Of a stretch of DNA of 64,000 bases, positions 26,222 to 36,995 are shown one piece after another. Each line of letters starts with the position of its first letter. Within the stretch, counting starts at the first letter, position 1. Position numbers and translations under genes: made by a program. The notes beneath the pieces were generated by a model that was not told where the DNA came from, made no database searches, and saw only the letters and a program-made list of their open reading frames with translations. This stretch comes from JABDIY01 sp963803875. GTDB taxonomy: Bacteria > Actinomycetota > Acidimicrobiia > Acidimicrobiales > SZUA-35. Location of the stretch: contig CAWDOA010000016.1 of assembly GCA_963803875.1 (NCBI GenBank), forward strand, positions 124,001 to 188,000, written 5' to 3'.

Positions 26222-27768
26222 AGCGGGACATTCCCGTGCTTTCGTGCGGGGAGCTCTTCTTTCTTTGTTCTGAGCATCTCAAACCCGGCGATGAGCTTGC
26301 GACGCGTGTCGCGCGGGGCGATTACATCGTCGACGTACCCTCGTTCGGCCGCGATCCACGGATTGGCGTAGTCGGTCTTGTACTGATCGATCAGTTCTGA
26401 ACGCCGGGCGGCCGGATCGGCCGCCGATTGGATTTCTCGCCGGTAGACGATGTCGGTTGCACCTTCGGGGCCCATCACAGCCAACTCCGCCGATGGCCAG
26501 GCATAGCTGAGGTCAGACCCGATCGACTTGGAATCCATCACCACATACGCTCCGCCATAGGCCTTGCGGGTAACGACCTGAATTCTTGGCACCGTGGCTT
26601 CACAGTAGGAGTAGAGCAGTTTGGCACCGTGACGGATGATGCCGCCGTACTCCTGATCCACGCCGGGCAGGAACCCCGGGACGTCGACGAAGGTCACCAG
26701 CGGAATGTTGAAAGCGTCGCACGTCCGAACGAACCGAGCTGCCTTTGAGGACGACTCGATGTCGAGAACACCGGCCAGCACCATTGGCTGGTTCGCCACG
26801 ACCCCTACCGCATGCCCGTCGAGGCGGCCGAAGCCGCAGACGATACTGGGTGCCCAGTTTGCGTGGTATTCACAGAAGTCTTCGTCGTCCAGCACAGAGC
26901 GGATCACGGTTTTCATGTCGTAGGGCTGGTTGGACGTCTCCGGGAGCAGCGTGTCGAGCTCCTCACACTCACGGTGCGGGTCGTCGGCCGAAGGCTCGAA
27001 GGGAGCCGGCTCCAGGTTGTTGCTGGGCAGGAAACTCAGCACGTAGCGGACATCATCGAGCACAGACTTCTCGTCGGCAGAGGTGAAAGTGGCAACGCCG
27101 CTCTTTGTGCTGTGACTCCCTGCCCCGCCAAGTTCTTCGAGTGTTACTTCTTCACCGGTGACTGTCTTCACGACGTCAGGTCCGGTTATGAACATATGGC
27201 TGGTCTCTCGGACCATGAAAATGAAGTCGGTCATCGCCGGGCTGTACACGGCCCCGCCGGCGCAAGGGCCCATGATTACGCTGATCTGGGGAACGACACC
27301 CGAGGCCTGAACGTTGCGGTAGAAGATGCCCCCATAGCCGTCGAGGCTGACCACTCCTTCAGGGATACGTGCACCGGCGCCGTCGTTCAGCCCGATGACC
27401 GGGGCTCCGACGCTGATCGCAAGGTCCATCAGTTTGTGCATTTTGGCCGCAAAGGTCTCCCCCAGGGATCCACCCATGATGGTGAAATCCTGGCTCGAGA
27501 CGAATACCTTTCGGCCATCGATAGTCCCCCAGCCGGTTATGACACCGTCGGTGTATGGCCGATCCTTGGAGCTGGAATTCTTGCTGCGGGCCAGCAGATC
27601 CAGCTCATGGAACGAGCCCTCGTCCATCAAGTAGTCGATCCGCTCGCGTGCCAGCATCTTGCCTTTGTCGTGCTGGCGCTGGATCGAACGTTCGGAGCCA
27701 CCTCGCAACGCCTCAGCTTTCCTTGCGGAAAGATCAGCGAGCTTGGCCTGTAGGGAAGAATCAACCAC
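26218..27768 (-). CDS. Acyl-CoA (propionyl-CoA-type) carboxylase beta subunit
   Basis: This is the carboxyltransferase subunit that moves CO2 from biotin to an acyl-CoA. The 516-residue protein has N- and C-terminal crotonase-fold halves with their oxyanion-hole glycines in GPCAGGAVYSPAMTDF and RKAYGGAYVVMDSK. PGFLPGVDQEYGGIIRHGAK is the typical biotin-side block of propionyl-CoA carboxylases. I start it at GTG 27768, where VVDSSLQAKL begins and a TAACCT lies 8 nt upstream; a longer in-frame start at 27930 would add low-complexity sequence. The biotinylated alpha subunit is not in the window. The product methylmalonyl-CoA or ethylmalonyl-CoA would feed the mutases encoded nearby. Confidence 0.92.
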   Translation of the reverse strand: MVDSSLQAKLADLSARKAEALRGGSERSIQRQHDKGKMLARERIDYLMDEGSFHELDLLARSKNSSSKDRPYTDGVITGWGTIDGRKVFVSSQDFTIMGGSLGETFAAKMHKLMDLAISVGAPVIGLNDGAGARIPEGVVSLDGYGGIFYRNVQASGVVPQISVIMGPCAGGAVYSPAMTDFIFMVRETSHMFITGPDVVKTVTGEEVTLEELGGAGSHSTKSGVATFTSADEKSVLDDVRYVLSFLPSNNLEPAPFEPSADDPHRECEELDTLLPETSNQPYDMKTVIRSVLDDEDFCEYHANWAPSIVCGFGRLDGHAVGVVANQPMVLAGVLDIESSSKAARFVRTCDAFNIPLVTFVDVPGFLPGVDQEYGGIIRHGAKLLYSYCEATVPRIQVVTRKAYGGAYVVMDSKSIGSDLSYAWPSAELAVMGPEGATDIVYRREIQSAADPAARRSELIDQYKTDYANPWIAAERGYVDDVIAPRDTRRKLIAGFEMLRTKKEELPARKHGNVPL

Positions 27769-27776
27769 GACCGCAG

Positions 27777-27782
27777 AGGTTA
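27777..27782 (-). promoter_or_regulatory. Probable leaderless -10 of the carboxylase genes
   Basis: TAACCT on the minus strand lies 8 nt before GTG 27768. It is the main reason for preferring this start. Confidence 0.4.
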
Positions 27783-27942
27783 GTGGGGTCGGGGGGCCAA
27801 CTCGAAATATGAACGCTGTTTGTGTGGGTGGGCCCGAGCAAACCCCAGCCCGGCCAGACCCTTGATGCCCACGTTGCGGGGTTTTGAATCGTTGCCGCCG
27901 CGTCCGCCAAATGGCCTGCAGGTGGTGCACAATGGTCGGCGC

Positions 27943-28476
27943 ATGGATGTTGAAGCGGTGACGCTCTTTTTCGCGCTCCTGAGCCTTTTGGTTGTGGCCG
28001 GTATCGTCGCCCTGGCGATCGACGCCATGACCTCCTCTGACCTGGGAGCGATTCGGCTTCTCGAGCCATTGTCGTTGGAGATCGGTGCGGCGATCGCCAC
28101 CACCAGCATGCTGGGGTCCCTCTACCTGTCAGAGATCGCAAACTTCGATCCTTGCCGCCTGTGCTGGGTTCAACGATTCTTCATGTATCCGGCCGCCTTT
28201 GTCCTGATCGCCGCAGTGTTCACCAAGAACACCGCCCTGAAATGGATCGCATTCGCTCTGTCGACCATGGGACTGGGCGTGGCCCTGTATCACCGGTATG
28301 ACCAGTTCGTTTACGACCCGTTAGCCGACCACGAGGGAGGGTTCTGCGACCCGCTCAACCCCTGTGGCCTGCCGTGGGTTGAAACCTTCGGCTTCATAAC
28401 CATCCCTACCATGGCCGCAGCCGGTTTCGCCGGCGTCATGGCCATGGTCATTCTCAACACACGAAAGGCTGCCTGA
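27943..28476 (+). CDS. DsbB/BdbC-type disulfide oxidoreductase
   Basis: This is a membrane protein that re-oxidises an extracytoplasmic thiol oxidase using quinone. It is a 177-residue four-helix protein with a CxxC pair at Cys71/Cys74 (DPCRLCWVQRFFMYP, the family signature) and a second pair, Cys135 and Cys141, in the outer loop (GFCDPLNPCG). The start at ATG 27943 gives a first helix right at the N-terminus; upstream in-frame sequence is not conserved. The next gene, a DsbA/TlpA-like protein, overlaps its stop by one base, which fits a working oxidase pair. Confidence 0.9.
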   Translation: MDVEAVTLFFALLSLLVVAGIVALAIDAMTSSDLGAIRLLEPLSLEIGAAIATTSMLGSLYLSEIANFDPCRLCWVQRFFMYPAAFVLIAAVFTKNTALKWIAFALSTMGLGVALYHRYDQFVYDPLADHEGGFCDPLNPCGLPWVETFGFITIPTMAAAGFAGVMAMVILNTRKAA

Positions 28477-29303
28477 TGGCACCCGACGACAAGCCCAAGA
28501 ACCGTCAGGGATTCAACACCACCGTGAATCCGAAGAAGGGGTCAACAAACCCCACGATCAGCGCCAACGACAGCTCGAACCGGGGCTTCACCATCGCCAT
28601 TCTGGCGCTGGTGGTGATCGGCCTCGGTGGGATCGCCTTTCTGGCCAGCAATCGCGAAAGTGACATTTCCGATGCTCCTCAGATCGCCGATGTTGAGATC
28701 GAAGGCCCGGCGATCATCGAATTCCCCCGAGAAGCCGGTGCGGCGGTCACCAATGCATCGAACGACGCCGCTATCGGCCAGAAGGCGCCAAGCCTCGTCG
28801 GGACCAGCTTCGACGGAACCGAAGTGCGCATCGAAGCCGACGGCACTCCCAAAGCCGTGTACTTCTTCGCCCACCACTGCCAGTTCTGTCAACTCGAAGT
28901 ACCCGTTCTCCAGCGTCTGATCGACACCGGTCAGAAACCGGACAACGTCGAGGTCTTTGCCGTCTCGACCTCGGTCGTAGATGCTCCCAATCGGAACTAT
29001 CCGCCCGAGACTTGGCTCAATCGGGAGGGCTGGACATCGCCGGTGATGCGCGATGATGAATTCAGCCGCGGGTTCAACGCATATGGCGGCGCAAGCTTCC
29101 CCTACACCGTCTACCTCGACGGCGACAACACCGTCGTCGCCCGGTCGGCCGGCCAACTCGACGAAACCATCACGCTCACGCTGTGGCAGAACCTGGCCAC
29201 CGGAGCATTGATCGACAGCGTCCTCGACGAAGGGGACAACCAGAGCGACGCCGACGCCGAACCGGTTGACACTCCTGATACCGAAGAGGAACCGAGCGAA
29301 TAG
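28476..29303 (+). CDS. Membrane-anchored thioredoxin-fold protein (TlpA/DsbA-like)
   Basis: The 275-residue protein has a cytoplasmic N-terminal tail, one membrane helix (about 38-57) and an outward thioredoxin-like domain. The active-site pair is Cys135/Cys138 in HHCQFCQLE, and GASFPYTVYLD carries the cis-Pro. An acidic C-terminal tail (about 248-275) is rich in Asp/Glu. Overlap with the DsbB-like gene (TGATG) indicates that the two work together in oxidative folding of exported proteins, perhaps including the disulfide-rich surface protein encoded head-on next door (5-bp gap). Confidence 0.85.
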   Translation: MAPDDKPKNRQGFNTTVNPKKGSTNPTISANDSSNRGFTIAILALVVIGLGGIAFLASNRESDISDAPQIADVEIEGPAIIEFPREAGAAVTNASNDAAIGQKAPSLVGTSFDGTEVRIEADGTPKAVYFFAHHCQFCQLEVPVLQRLIDTGQKPDNVEVFAVSTSVVDAPNRNYPPETWLNREGWTSPVMRDDEFSRGFNAYGGASFPYTVYLDGDNTVVARSAGQLDETITLTLWQNLATGALIDSVLDEGDNQSDADAEPVDTPDTEEEPSE

Positions 29304-29308
29304 CGAGC

Positions 29309-32300
29309 CTAGGGCTGCTCTTGGTCGTCTTCGTCCCGTCTACGGCCGGTGAAGAAGAGCAGACCTCGGCCACTGAAGACGAAGAACCCACCGACAGCCA
29401 ACAACAACGCCGTTGTTGCACCCGTGACTGGAAGTGATGGCACCGGGATTGTGGGGGGCGCATTCACGCTCTCGACGGCCTCATCGACGTTGTTCGGCTG
29501 CACCATGTCGGTGATGCCCGCATCGACGATGGCGATCGTTGCCGGGACACGAACCGAGCCGGGCGTAGGCCGCGCCAGTGTCACCGTGATGGGTGGTGCG
29601 GACTGACCCAAGGTCAGGTCGCCTTCGAACTGTGCGGTGATGACGGCGCCCGACTGGGTCACGATCCAGTCGTCGCCGACTGCAGAGATCAGGCTTGCGC
29701 CGGAAGGGAGCGGGATTGTCACCACAACCCCACCCGTAAGGACAGCGTTGCTGTTGTTGGTGGCCGTCACCGTGAAGGGGATCTGGTCATTCGGCCTGTA
29801 GTTGCCCTCCAGGACCGTGACATCCACGGCGACGTCGTAGACGATCGGTGTGATTCCTGCGTCGAGATTGGTGAGGTTCTGACCCGGACCCAGATCGACG
29901 ATGACGGTTCCGCTGATCCGGTCGAAGTCGGAGTCGATGAAGTCGTCGGTGCCGGAGTCCACCGGGCTGAAGGTGGAGTCGGCAGGGGCTGACACTACGA
30001 CTGCGTACTCGTCGGAGGGGAGGCCTTCAAAGATGTACGAACCGTCGGCCGCGGTCAGGGTGGTGGAAATCGTGGCCCCGGAACTGTCGACGAGCGTCAC
30101 TTCCACGTTCTCTATGGCGAAGTCGCCGGAACTGATGCCGTCGTTCTCATCGTCGGCAAACACAGTCCCGCTGATCGAACCTGGGGTTTCACCGAAGTCG
30201 AGGCCGGAACGTCCGATGTTGGCAAGGGTGAATGGAATCTCGTTGGGAGTGGAGCTACCCCACTCTGCGGGCTGAACCTGCTGAACGGTGTAGTCACCGA
30301 CGCTCAGTTCGGTGAACTGATAGCTGGCGTCCGCGGCCGTAGAAGCAGCGGCGACCTGGCTGCCGGTGGAGTCGAGAAGCACGATCACGATTCCGCCCAG
30401 CGGAGAGTCGGTGCTGTCCTCGATGCCGTTGGAGTCCCGATCGAGGTAGACCCGACCCGAGATCTCGATTCCGGACTCGCCGAAGTCGTAGCCGGTGCCG
30501 ATCTCGCCGGCCTGCACCGGGATAGCAGCGATGACATCGTTCGTGGATCCGTCGCCACCCAGCGAACCGACCGAATCCAGAGCGTCGGCGTATGCGCTCG
30601 GCTGAGTCTCGATGACCTCATAGGTTCCCGGCAGGAGACCGTCGAAGCTGTACGTTCCGTCTGCGGCCGAAGCGGTGGTCATCGAGACCGCTCCGTTTGG
30701 ATCGGTGCCGGTGAGAGTGAGTTCGACCCCACCGATACCCACATCACCGGGGCTGAGATCTCCGCTGGCGTCCCGATCGTTGTACACCGTCCCGCCGACC
30801 GAGCCCGTGGTCTCGGTGAAGATGTAGCCCGTGGCCGAAGTTGCAGGAGCGAGAACGATGTCGGAGATCTCATTCAGCACGGCAGTGCCGCCGGCACTTC
30901 CGGCCGTTTCGCCGCCTTCTCCGTACTCAACCGGCTGCGATTCGGTGACGAGGTAGGTGCCCGGTCTGAGATCGGTGAACGAGTAGGAGCCGTCGGCCGC
31001 CGTGACGGTGACAGCTGTAACTGCTGCGCCAAGGTCATCGGTTCCGGTGAGCGTGATGGTCACGCCGGGAATCGAGTCGCCGCCAACAGTCTGAACCAAA
31101 CCGCTGAGGCTCGAAGGTGCCACCTCACCGAAGTCATAGGCGAAACCGTTGCCGGCGGCGGGCAGGTTGATCGCACTGGCCACGTCATTCACCGACCCGT
31201 TGCCTCCCGCCGAACCGAGTGAATCGAGTCCGTCGAGGAAGCCGATCGGCTGGGTTTGGGTGATCGTGTAGGTACCACCGTCCAGATCAGTGAAGCTGTA
31301 ATCGCCACCGGCGCCGGTCGTGGTTGAGAGATCGACCGAAGTGCCGTTGATATCGGTACCGGTGAGGGCGACCGTCACACCCTGAATGCCGGGTTCGGCT
31401 CCGTCGCGGATGCCGTCGTTGTTGAGGTCTGAGTACACGGTGCCGCTGAGGACGCCGTTGCCATCGAGGCCGAAGTCGGCGTCGAGATCCGAGCCACCGG
31501 GAGCAATCGTGATCTGAACCGGGTCGTTTCCGGTGGTGACGTTGGATCCGACCGGCTCGAGGATCTCCACCGAGTAGCGTCCACCGGGCAATCCGGAGAT
31601 GAGGTATCCACCGGCTGCGATCGTCGTTTCGGTGAAGACCAGATCATCACCGGTGGCGAAGACGCCATCCGGGCCGGCCCACGTGGCCACGATGTCGATG
31701 CCGGTGAGACCAACCTCGCCAGCATCCTGAACGGCGTTTCCGTTGGGATCGGCGAAGACGAGGTCGCCGATTGAACCGGGAGTGAAATAGCCGGCGTCGA
31801 GATCACCCACGGCGTCGCCGGTTCCTAGTGGAACGGTCGGGGTCAAACCGGTACCCGGATCGATGTCTGAGTCAACGGTGTCGTCACCGCCAAGATCAGC
31901 AAAGGTTGGTTGCAGACCGCTCGGTGTCGTGTATTCCACCTGATAGGTGCCCGCCGGCAGGCCATCGACCAACCACGTGCCGTCCGAGGCAGTGGGTGTG
32001 GTCGCCACGATCGTGTCAGGAATACCGTTGCCGGTGGTGTCCTGCCAGACCGAAGCCGTCACTGCACCGATTCCGGGCTCAGCGTTGTCGACCCCATCGG
32101 CGTTGTCGTCGGTGAAGGCACGCCCGGAGAGAGTCGATGGGGGCGCATAGCCCGTGTCGGTCGACCGTGTCTCGGTGTTGGCAACCACGGAGACCGGCTG
32201 GGGATCATTGGCGGTCGTCAACAGAGTTCCGGCCGGAATGTTGGGATCATCGCCGAGGACATCGACGGTGTAAGGGCCAACCGGGACGTCGACGAAGCGG

Positions 32301-34129
32301 TATTCACCCGCTCCGTCAGTGAGGTTCGTGGCGACAACGTTGCCGCCCCCATCGACCAGGTCGACCGGTACCCCGGGGAGCAAGAGGTCAGCGTTGTTGA
32401 AGAGTCCATCAGCCTCCCTATCGAGGAACACCAACCCGGTGACAGAGCCGATCTGGATCACATTGACGACGGCATCGTCGGAATCGGTCACAGCGCTTCC
32501 GCCCGGATCGTTGCCCGCGACATCAGCGACGTTGGTGAAGGTGCTCAAGACACCTGCAGCAACGCAGGTGTAGGAGACGCTGTCGCCAACCGCGAGATCA
32601 CCGATGGCCAGATCACAGGTTGGCGCAGCGGCGTCGCTGACCGCGACAGCGCTGAGATCGGAATCACCGGTGTTGGTGACGCTGATCGTGAACGTTGCAT
32701 CCGAGCCGGCCAAGATGGTCTGGGCATTCGGAGACTTCTCGATGTCGATCGCAGGGGCGATCACGTCCACTATCGCAGTGTCATCATCGGTCACCGACCG
32801 ACCCAGCGGATCCTCACCGCTGCCGGAGGCAGTGTTGATGAAGTCGGTGGTGACCCCGGGTGCAACACAGCTGAAGGTGACTGTCTGACCGATCCCAAGC
32901 GCTCCAATGGTGTTGTCACAACTGGGTGACTCGGGATCGTCGACGACCACGTTGGTCAATGGCGTCTGGCCGGAGTTGGTGACGCTGATGGTGAATGTTG
33001 CGTCATTGCCGTTGTTGACGATCTGGAGCGCAGGATCCTTTGTGACGTCGAGCCCCGGGATCAGGACCGTCACGTCCGCAGTATCGTCGGCAGTGTGCTG
33101 GTTGCCGAGTTCGTCGTCGCCGACCACCGAGGCGGTGTTGGTGAAGTCGGCCGGAACCGGTGACAACGCACAGTTGTAGGACGCAGAGGATCCGGCCGCC
33201 AGTGCTCCGATCACCGAGTCACAGCTGGGCGAGAGCAGGTCGCTCACTGTGACGCCGACGAGATCGGAGTCGCCCGAGTTGGCGACCGTGATCGTGAAGT
33301 TGGCTGTGCCACCCACAACCACGGCCTGTGCATCCGGGGTCTTGTCGATCGTGATTGACGGATCGATCACCCGTACGGACGCATCGTCGCTGTCCGACAC
33401 GACGTTGCCAAGGACATCGGTGCCCTCAACCGACGCAACATTCACCAGATCGCTGGTCAACACCGCCGAGTCGCACACGTAGCTGAGCGATGCACCGATC
33501 GCTATCGGTCCGGTCGAGAGGTTGTCACAGTCCGGAGCAAGCGGATCCGAAACGGTAGCGTCGACGATGTCCTGGTCACCGTTGTTCGTGACGGTGATGG
33601 TGAACATGGCCAGGTCACCGGTGAGGATTGTTTGGTTGTCTGGAGTCTTCTGGATGTCGATGCCCGGACTCACAACGTCGACGGCTGCGTCGTCGCTGTC
33701 AGAGACGGGGTCTCCCAATGGATCGGTGGCGTCGACAGTTGCGACGTTGGTGAAGTCGGCGGTGACGTTGGTCAGGGTGCACGCGAAGCTGGTTGTACCG
33801 CCGGGTGGGAGGTCGGCGAGGGGCCTACTGCAATCCGGGGCCAGCGCATCGTCAACCGACACGCCGGTCAAGGGCACATCGCCCTGATTGGTGACGGTGA
33901 TGGTGAAGGTTGCAGTTTCGCCGGTCAGCAACTGCTGGAGATCCGGCGTCTTCTCTACCCTGATTGTGGGATCGATGACGGTGATCGGCGCACTATCGGC
34001 ATCGGCTACTACGTTGCCTACTGCGTCCTCACCGTTGACCGACGCAATGTTGACGAAGTCGGCGGTCACCGTCGGCCAGCGAGCACGAGTAGGAAACGAC
34101 GGCGCCGAGAGCAAGGTCGCCGATGGCAT
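29309..34129 (-). CDS. Giant surface protein, C-terminal fragment with sortase signal
   Basis: In-register sequence from 34069: the remainder of DUF11-like repeat 10, then repeats 11-15. About eight SdrB-like domains follow, more varied than the upstream series (openings such as SVTGLVFLDREADG, TLSGRAFTDDNADG and SISGTVFADDENDG), then one DUF11-like domain and the cell-wall sorting signal. The Gram-positive type of anchor indicates the protein is covalently attached to peptidoglycan with its N-terminus outward. Confidence 0.85.
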   Translation of the reverse strand: MPSATLLSAPSFPTRARWPTVTADFVNIASVNGEDAVGNVVADADSAPITVIDPTIRVEKTPDLQQLLTGETATFTITVTNQGDVPLTGVSVDDALAPDCSRPLADLPPGGTTSFACTLTNVTADFTNVATVDATDPLGDPVSDSDDAAVDVVSPGIDIQKTPDNQTILTGDLAMFTITVTNNGDQDIVDATVSDPLAPDCDNLSTGPIAIGASLSYVCDSAVLTSDLVNVASVEGTDVLGNVVSDSDDASVRVIDPSITIDKTPDAQAVVVGGTANFTITVANSGDSDLVGVTVSDLLSPSCDSVIGALAAGSSASYNCALSPVPADFTNTASVVGDDELGNQHTADDTADVTVLIPGLDVTKDPALQIVNNGNDATFTISVTNSGQTPLTNVVVDDPESPSCDNTIGALGIGQTVTFSCVAPGVTTDFINTASGSGEDPLGRSVTDDDTAIVDVIAPAIDIEKSPNAQTILAGSDATFTISVTNTGDSDLSAVAVSDAAAPTCDLAIGDLAVGDSVSYTCVAAGVLSTFTNVADVAGNDPGGSAVTDSDDAVVNVIQIGSVTGLVFLDREADGLFNNADLLLPGVPVDLVDGGGNVVATNLTDGAGEYRFVDVPVGPYTVDVLGDDPNIPAGTLLTTANDPQPVSVVANTETRSTDTGYAPPSTLSGRAFTDDNADGVDNAEPGIGAVTASVWQDTTGNGIPDTIVATTPTASDGTWLVDGLPAGTYQVEYTTPSGLQPTFADLGGDDTVDSDIDPGTGLTPTVPLGTGDAVGDLDAGYFTPGSIGDLVFADPNGNAVQDAGEVGLTGIDIVATWAGPDGVFATGDDLVFTETTIAAGGYLISGLPGGRYSVEILEPVGSNVTTGNDPVQITIAPGGSDLDADFGLDGNGVLSGTVYSDLNNDGIRDGAEPGIQGVTVALTGTDINGTSVDLSTTTGAGGDYSFTDLDGGTYTITQTQPIGFLDGLDSLGSAGGNGSVNDVASAINLPAAGNGFAYDFGEVAPSSLSGLVQTVGGDSIPGVTITLTGTDDLGAAVTAVTVTAADGSYSFTDLRPGTYLVTESQPVEYGEGGETAGSAGGTAVLNEISDIVLAPATSATGYIFTETTGSVGGTVYNDRDASGDLSPGDVGIGGVELTLTGTDPNGAVSMTTASAADGTYSFDGLLPGTYEVIETQPSAYADALDSVGSLGGDGSTNDVIAAIPVQAGEIGTGYDFGESGIEISGRVYLDRDSNGIEDSTDSPLGGIVIVLLDSTGSQVAAASTAADASYQFTELSVGDYTVQQVQPAEWGSSTPNEIPFTLANIGRSGLDFGETPGSISGTVFADDENDGISSGDFAIENVEVTLVDSSGATISTTLTAADGSYIFEGLPSDEYAVVVSAPADSTFSPVDSGTDDFIDSDFDRISGTVIVDLGPGQNLTNLDAGITPIVYDVAVDVTVLEGNYRPNDQIPFTVTATNNSNAVLTGGVVVTIPLPSGASLISAVGDDWIVTQSGAVITAQFEGDLTLGQSAPPITVTLARPTPGSVRVPATIAIVDAGITDMVQPNNVDEAVESVNAPPTIPVPSLPVTGATTALLLAVGGFFVFSGRGLLFFTGRRRDEDDQEQP
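29312..29434 (-). other. Sortase cell-wall sorting signal (LPVTG)
   Basis: The last 41 residues are LPVTG (29420-29434), a hydrophobic segment ATTALLLAVGGFFVF, and a positively charged tail with GRRRDEDD. This is the standard three-part LPxTG signal. Sortase cleaves between Thr and Gly and links the protein to the wall. Confidence 0.9.
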
Positions 34130-36995
34130 TGTCGCAGTCCGGTGTCGCCGCGTCGGTCACGGTGACGTTGCTCAGGTCGGTCTGGCCAGAGTTGCTCACG
34201 ATGATGTCGAACTCCGCGTCGGAGCCGTAGCGGATCACCGAGTCGACCGCCGTCTTGGTGATACTGATGCCGGGTGTGATGATCGTGACGTCCGCGGTGT
34301 CGGTCGACTGAACGGGGCCGCTCACCGGATGGGTCCCGGTTGCGGTTGCCGAGTTTGTGAAATCGGCGGTCACGTCGCTGAGCGTGCAGCTGTAGCTGGT
34401 CGAGGACGACGGGGCCAGATCGCCGAGCACACGATCGCAGTCGGGCGCGACCACATCCGAAACCGTGACGTCTGCGAGTTGGACGTCGCCGACGTTGGTG
34501 ACCGAGATCGAGAATGTAGCTGCGCCATTCACTATCACTGTCTGATCGTCCGGCGTCTTCGAGATGAGAATCTCAGGTGAGATTACGTCGACCGGCACGG
34601 TGTCGGTGTCGGTGTGTTCGGTACCGCTCGAGTCATCCGCCGTCACAGTCGCCCGATTGGTGACGTCGCCAACGAGCCCTGCCAACGTGCAGCTGTAGGT
34701 GGAAGTCTCCCCTGGGGCGAGAGAGCCGAGTGTCCTGTCACAATCCGGCGCAAGTGGATCGGACACCTCCACGTTGGTGAGAGGTGCGGTTCCGGTATTG
34801 GTGACAGTGATGTCGAACGATGCTGTGCCTCCGAGAACTACCTGTGGAGTCGATGTTGTCTTGACGATGTTGATGCCGGGTACAAGAACCGCCACATCGG
34901 CAGCGTCGGAGTCCGAAACAGTGCCTGCGATCGGATCGGTGCCGACAACGCGGATGGTATTGGTGAAGTCGGCAGTGACGTTGACCTGTGAACAGGAGTA
35001 GCTGGCGGAGGCCCCAACCGCGAGGTTGCCGAGGGAGTTGTCGCACGCAGGAACCGGACCGTCGGTCACGGTCACACCGGTGAGAGCGACATCACCGGTG
35101 TTGGTGACGGTGATGTTGAAAGTGGCGTCGGTACCGGTCAGGATCGACTGGCTGGCCGGGTCCTTCACGATCGAGATGGCCGGATTGATGACCTCGACAT
35201 CCGCGCCGTCGGAGTCGGCAACCGACCCACCCTGGGGATCCTCGGCGTCGACGATGGCAGTATTGGTGAAGTCAGCGGCCACGTTGTTGAGAACACATGT
35301 GTAGGTCACGGCCGCGCCGACGGCCAGATCGCCAATGACGTTGTCACAGTCCGGCGCTTGGGGATCGGAGACCTCGACGCTGGTGAGGTTCGCATCACCG
35401 GTATTGGTGACCGTGATCGAGAAGCTCGCATCCTCACCGAGAAGTACCTGCTGGCTGGAAGGATTCTTGGTGATTTCGATGGACGGCGTCAGCACGGTCA
35501 CCCGCGCCGTGTCGTCATCGGTGACCGTTCCGCCGATCGGGTCTTCACCGGTCACCGAGGCAACATTCACGAAACTGCTGGTGACGTTGGTCAGGTCGCA
35601 GTTGTAAGTGGTCGTGCCCGCAACCGCCAGATTGCCAATGAACTGGCTACAGCCCGGCGCCAGCGGATCGGTGACGGACACATTGACCAAATCGGCGTCG
35701 CCCGTGTTGGAGATCGTGATCGAGAACGTGGCGGTGTTCCCGGTCACGATTGACTGGTTGGCCGGATCCTTCACGATGGTGATCGAAGGGGTTATGACGT
35801 CGACGTCAGCGGTATCGGTGGCGGTCAGCGGATTGCCGCCCGAATCCTCGGCGTCAACGGTTGCAGTATTGGTGAAGTCGGCGGACACCGCGGTGAGCAC
35901 ACAGCCATACGTGGCCGAGGCACCGATGGCCAAGGTTCCTATCGAATTGTCACAGTCCGGGGCCTCGGGGTCGGACACGGTCACGTTCGAGAGCGTGGCA
36001 TCACCGTTGTTGGTGACCGTGATGGTGAAGGAGGCATCGGAACCGGCGATGATTGTTTGCGTCGCAGGATCCTTGACGATTCCCACCGATGGAGCCAGCA
36101 ACGTTACATCAGCGTCGTCATCGTCGGTCACCGTGGATCCGGTGGGATCCTCGCCGACAACGGTGGCAGTGTTGACGAAGCCCGCCGTCACACCGGTCAG
36201 GTCGCAATTGATTGTCGACGTCTCTCCGATCGCAAGCGATCCGATCGTTGTGTCGCAGTCGGGCGTGAGCGGGTCCGATACTTCGACGTTGGTGAGCGGT
36301 GCATCGCCTGTGTTGGTGACAGTCAGGACGAACGATGCCGTTCCGTTGGGCACCACACTCTGCGTGGCAGGGTTCTTGATCAGCTGGATTGCCGGGGAAA
36401 TGACGTCCACATCGGCGCTGTCCGATGCCGACACCTGATTGCCGATCGGATCGTCACCGACCACCGAAGCCGTGTTGGTGAAGTCGACCGCAACCGGGCT
36501 CAAATCACAGTTGTAGCTCCGGGTTTCGCCGACAGCCATCGCCCCGATGGGGTTGTCGCACAGCGGGGCAGCCGGGTCCGACACTGTCACGTTGGTGAGG
36601 GCGGTATCTCCGGTGTTGGTCACGCGTATCGTGAAGCTGGCCGTTCCACCGACGACGACGGTCTGGTTGGCCGGGTTCTTCGTGATAGTGATACCGGGCA
36701 GCTCAATTGTGACATCAGCGGTATCGCTGTCATCGAGCGGAATTCCCCCAGGACCTTCGGCCGAGACAGAAGCGGTGTTGGTGAAGTCTGCTGTGACATC
36801 GGTGAGTGAGCAGGCGTAGGTGGTGCTGGTCCCAGGGGCGAGAGAGCCGACCGTCTGATCGCAGTCGGGGGCCAACGGGTCGTTGACCACAGCGTTGGTG
36901 ATCGCCGAGGCTCCGGTGTTGGTGACAGTGATCGTGAAGTCGGCCGAACCGCCGGTCACCACGGCCTGGGTAGTCGGGTTCTTTGTGATGGCCAC
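32451..36995 (-). repeat. Fifteen DUF11/DUF7507-like protein repeats (about 303 bp each)
   Basis: Repeats share the openings ITITKNPANQTVVVGG, FTITVTNTGD, a VTVSDPLAPDCD block and VTADFTNTASV, and end DSDTADVTVISP. Each unit is close to 100 residues. The DNA is too diverged for long exact matches, so the series is old or under selection for variation. Confidence 0.85.

Noticed and set aside
27885..27925. GGGGTTTTGAATCG...GTCCGCCA, resembling the 3' half of a tRNA
   Set aside because: No T-stem, anticodon arm or acceptor pairing can be formed from the surrounding sequence, so it is a chance resemblance.
34060..34080. Programmed ribosomal frameshifting as an explanation for the split giant gene
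   Set aside because: There is no slippery heptamer with a following structure at the breaks, the shifts go in both directions, and similar breaks hit unrelated enzymes in the window.
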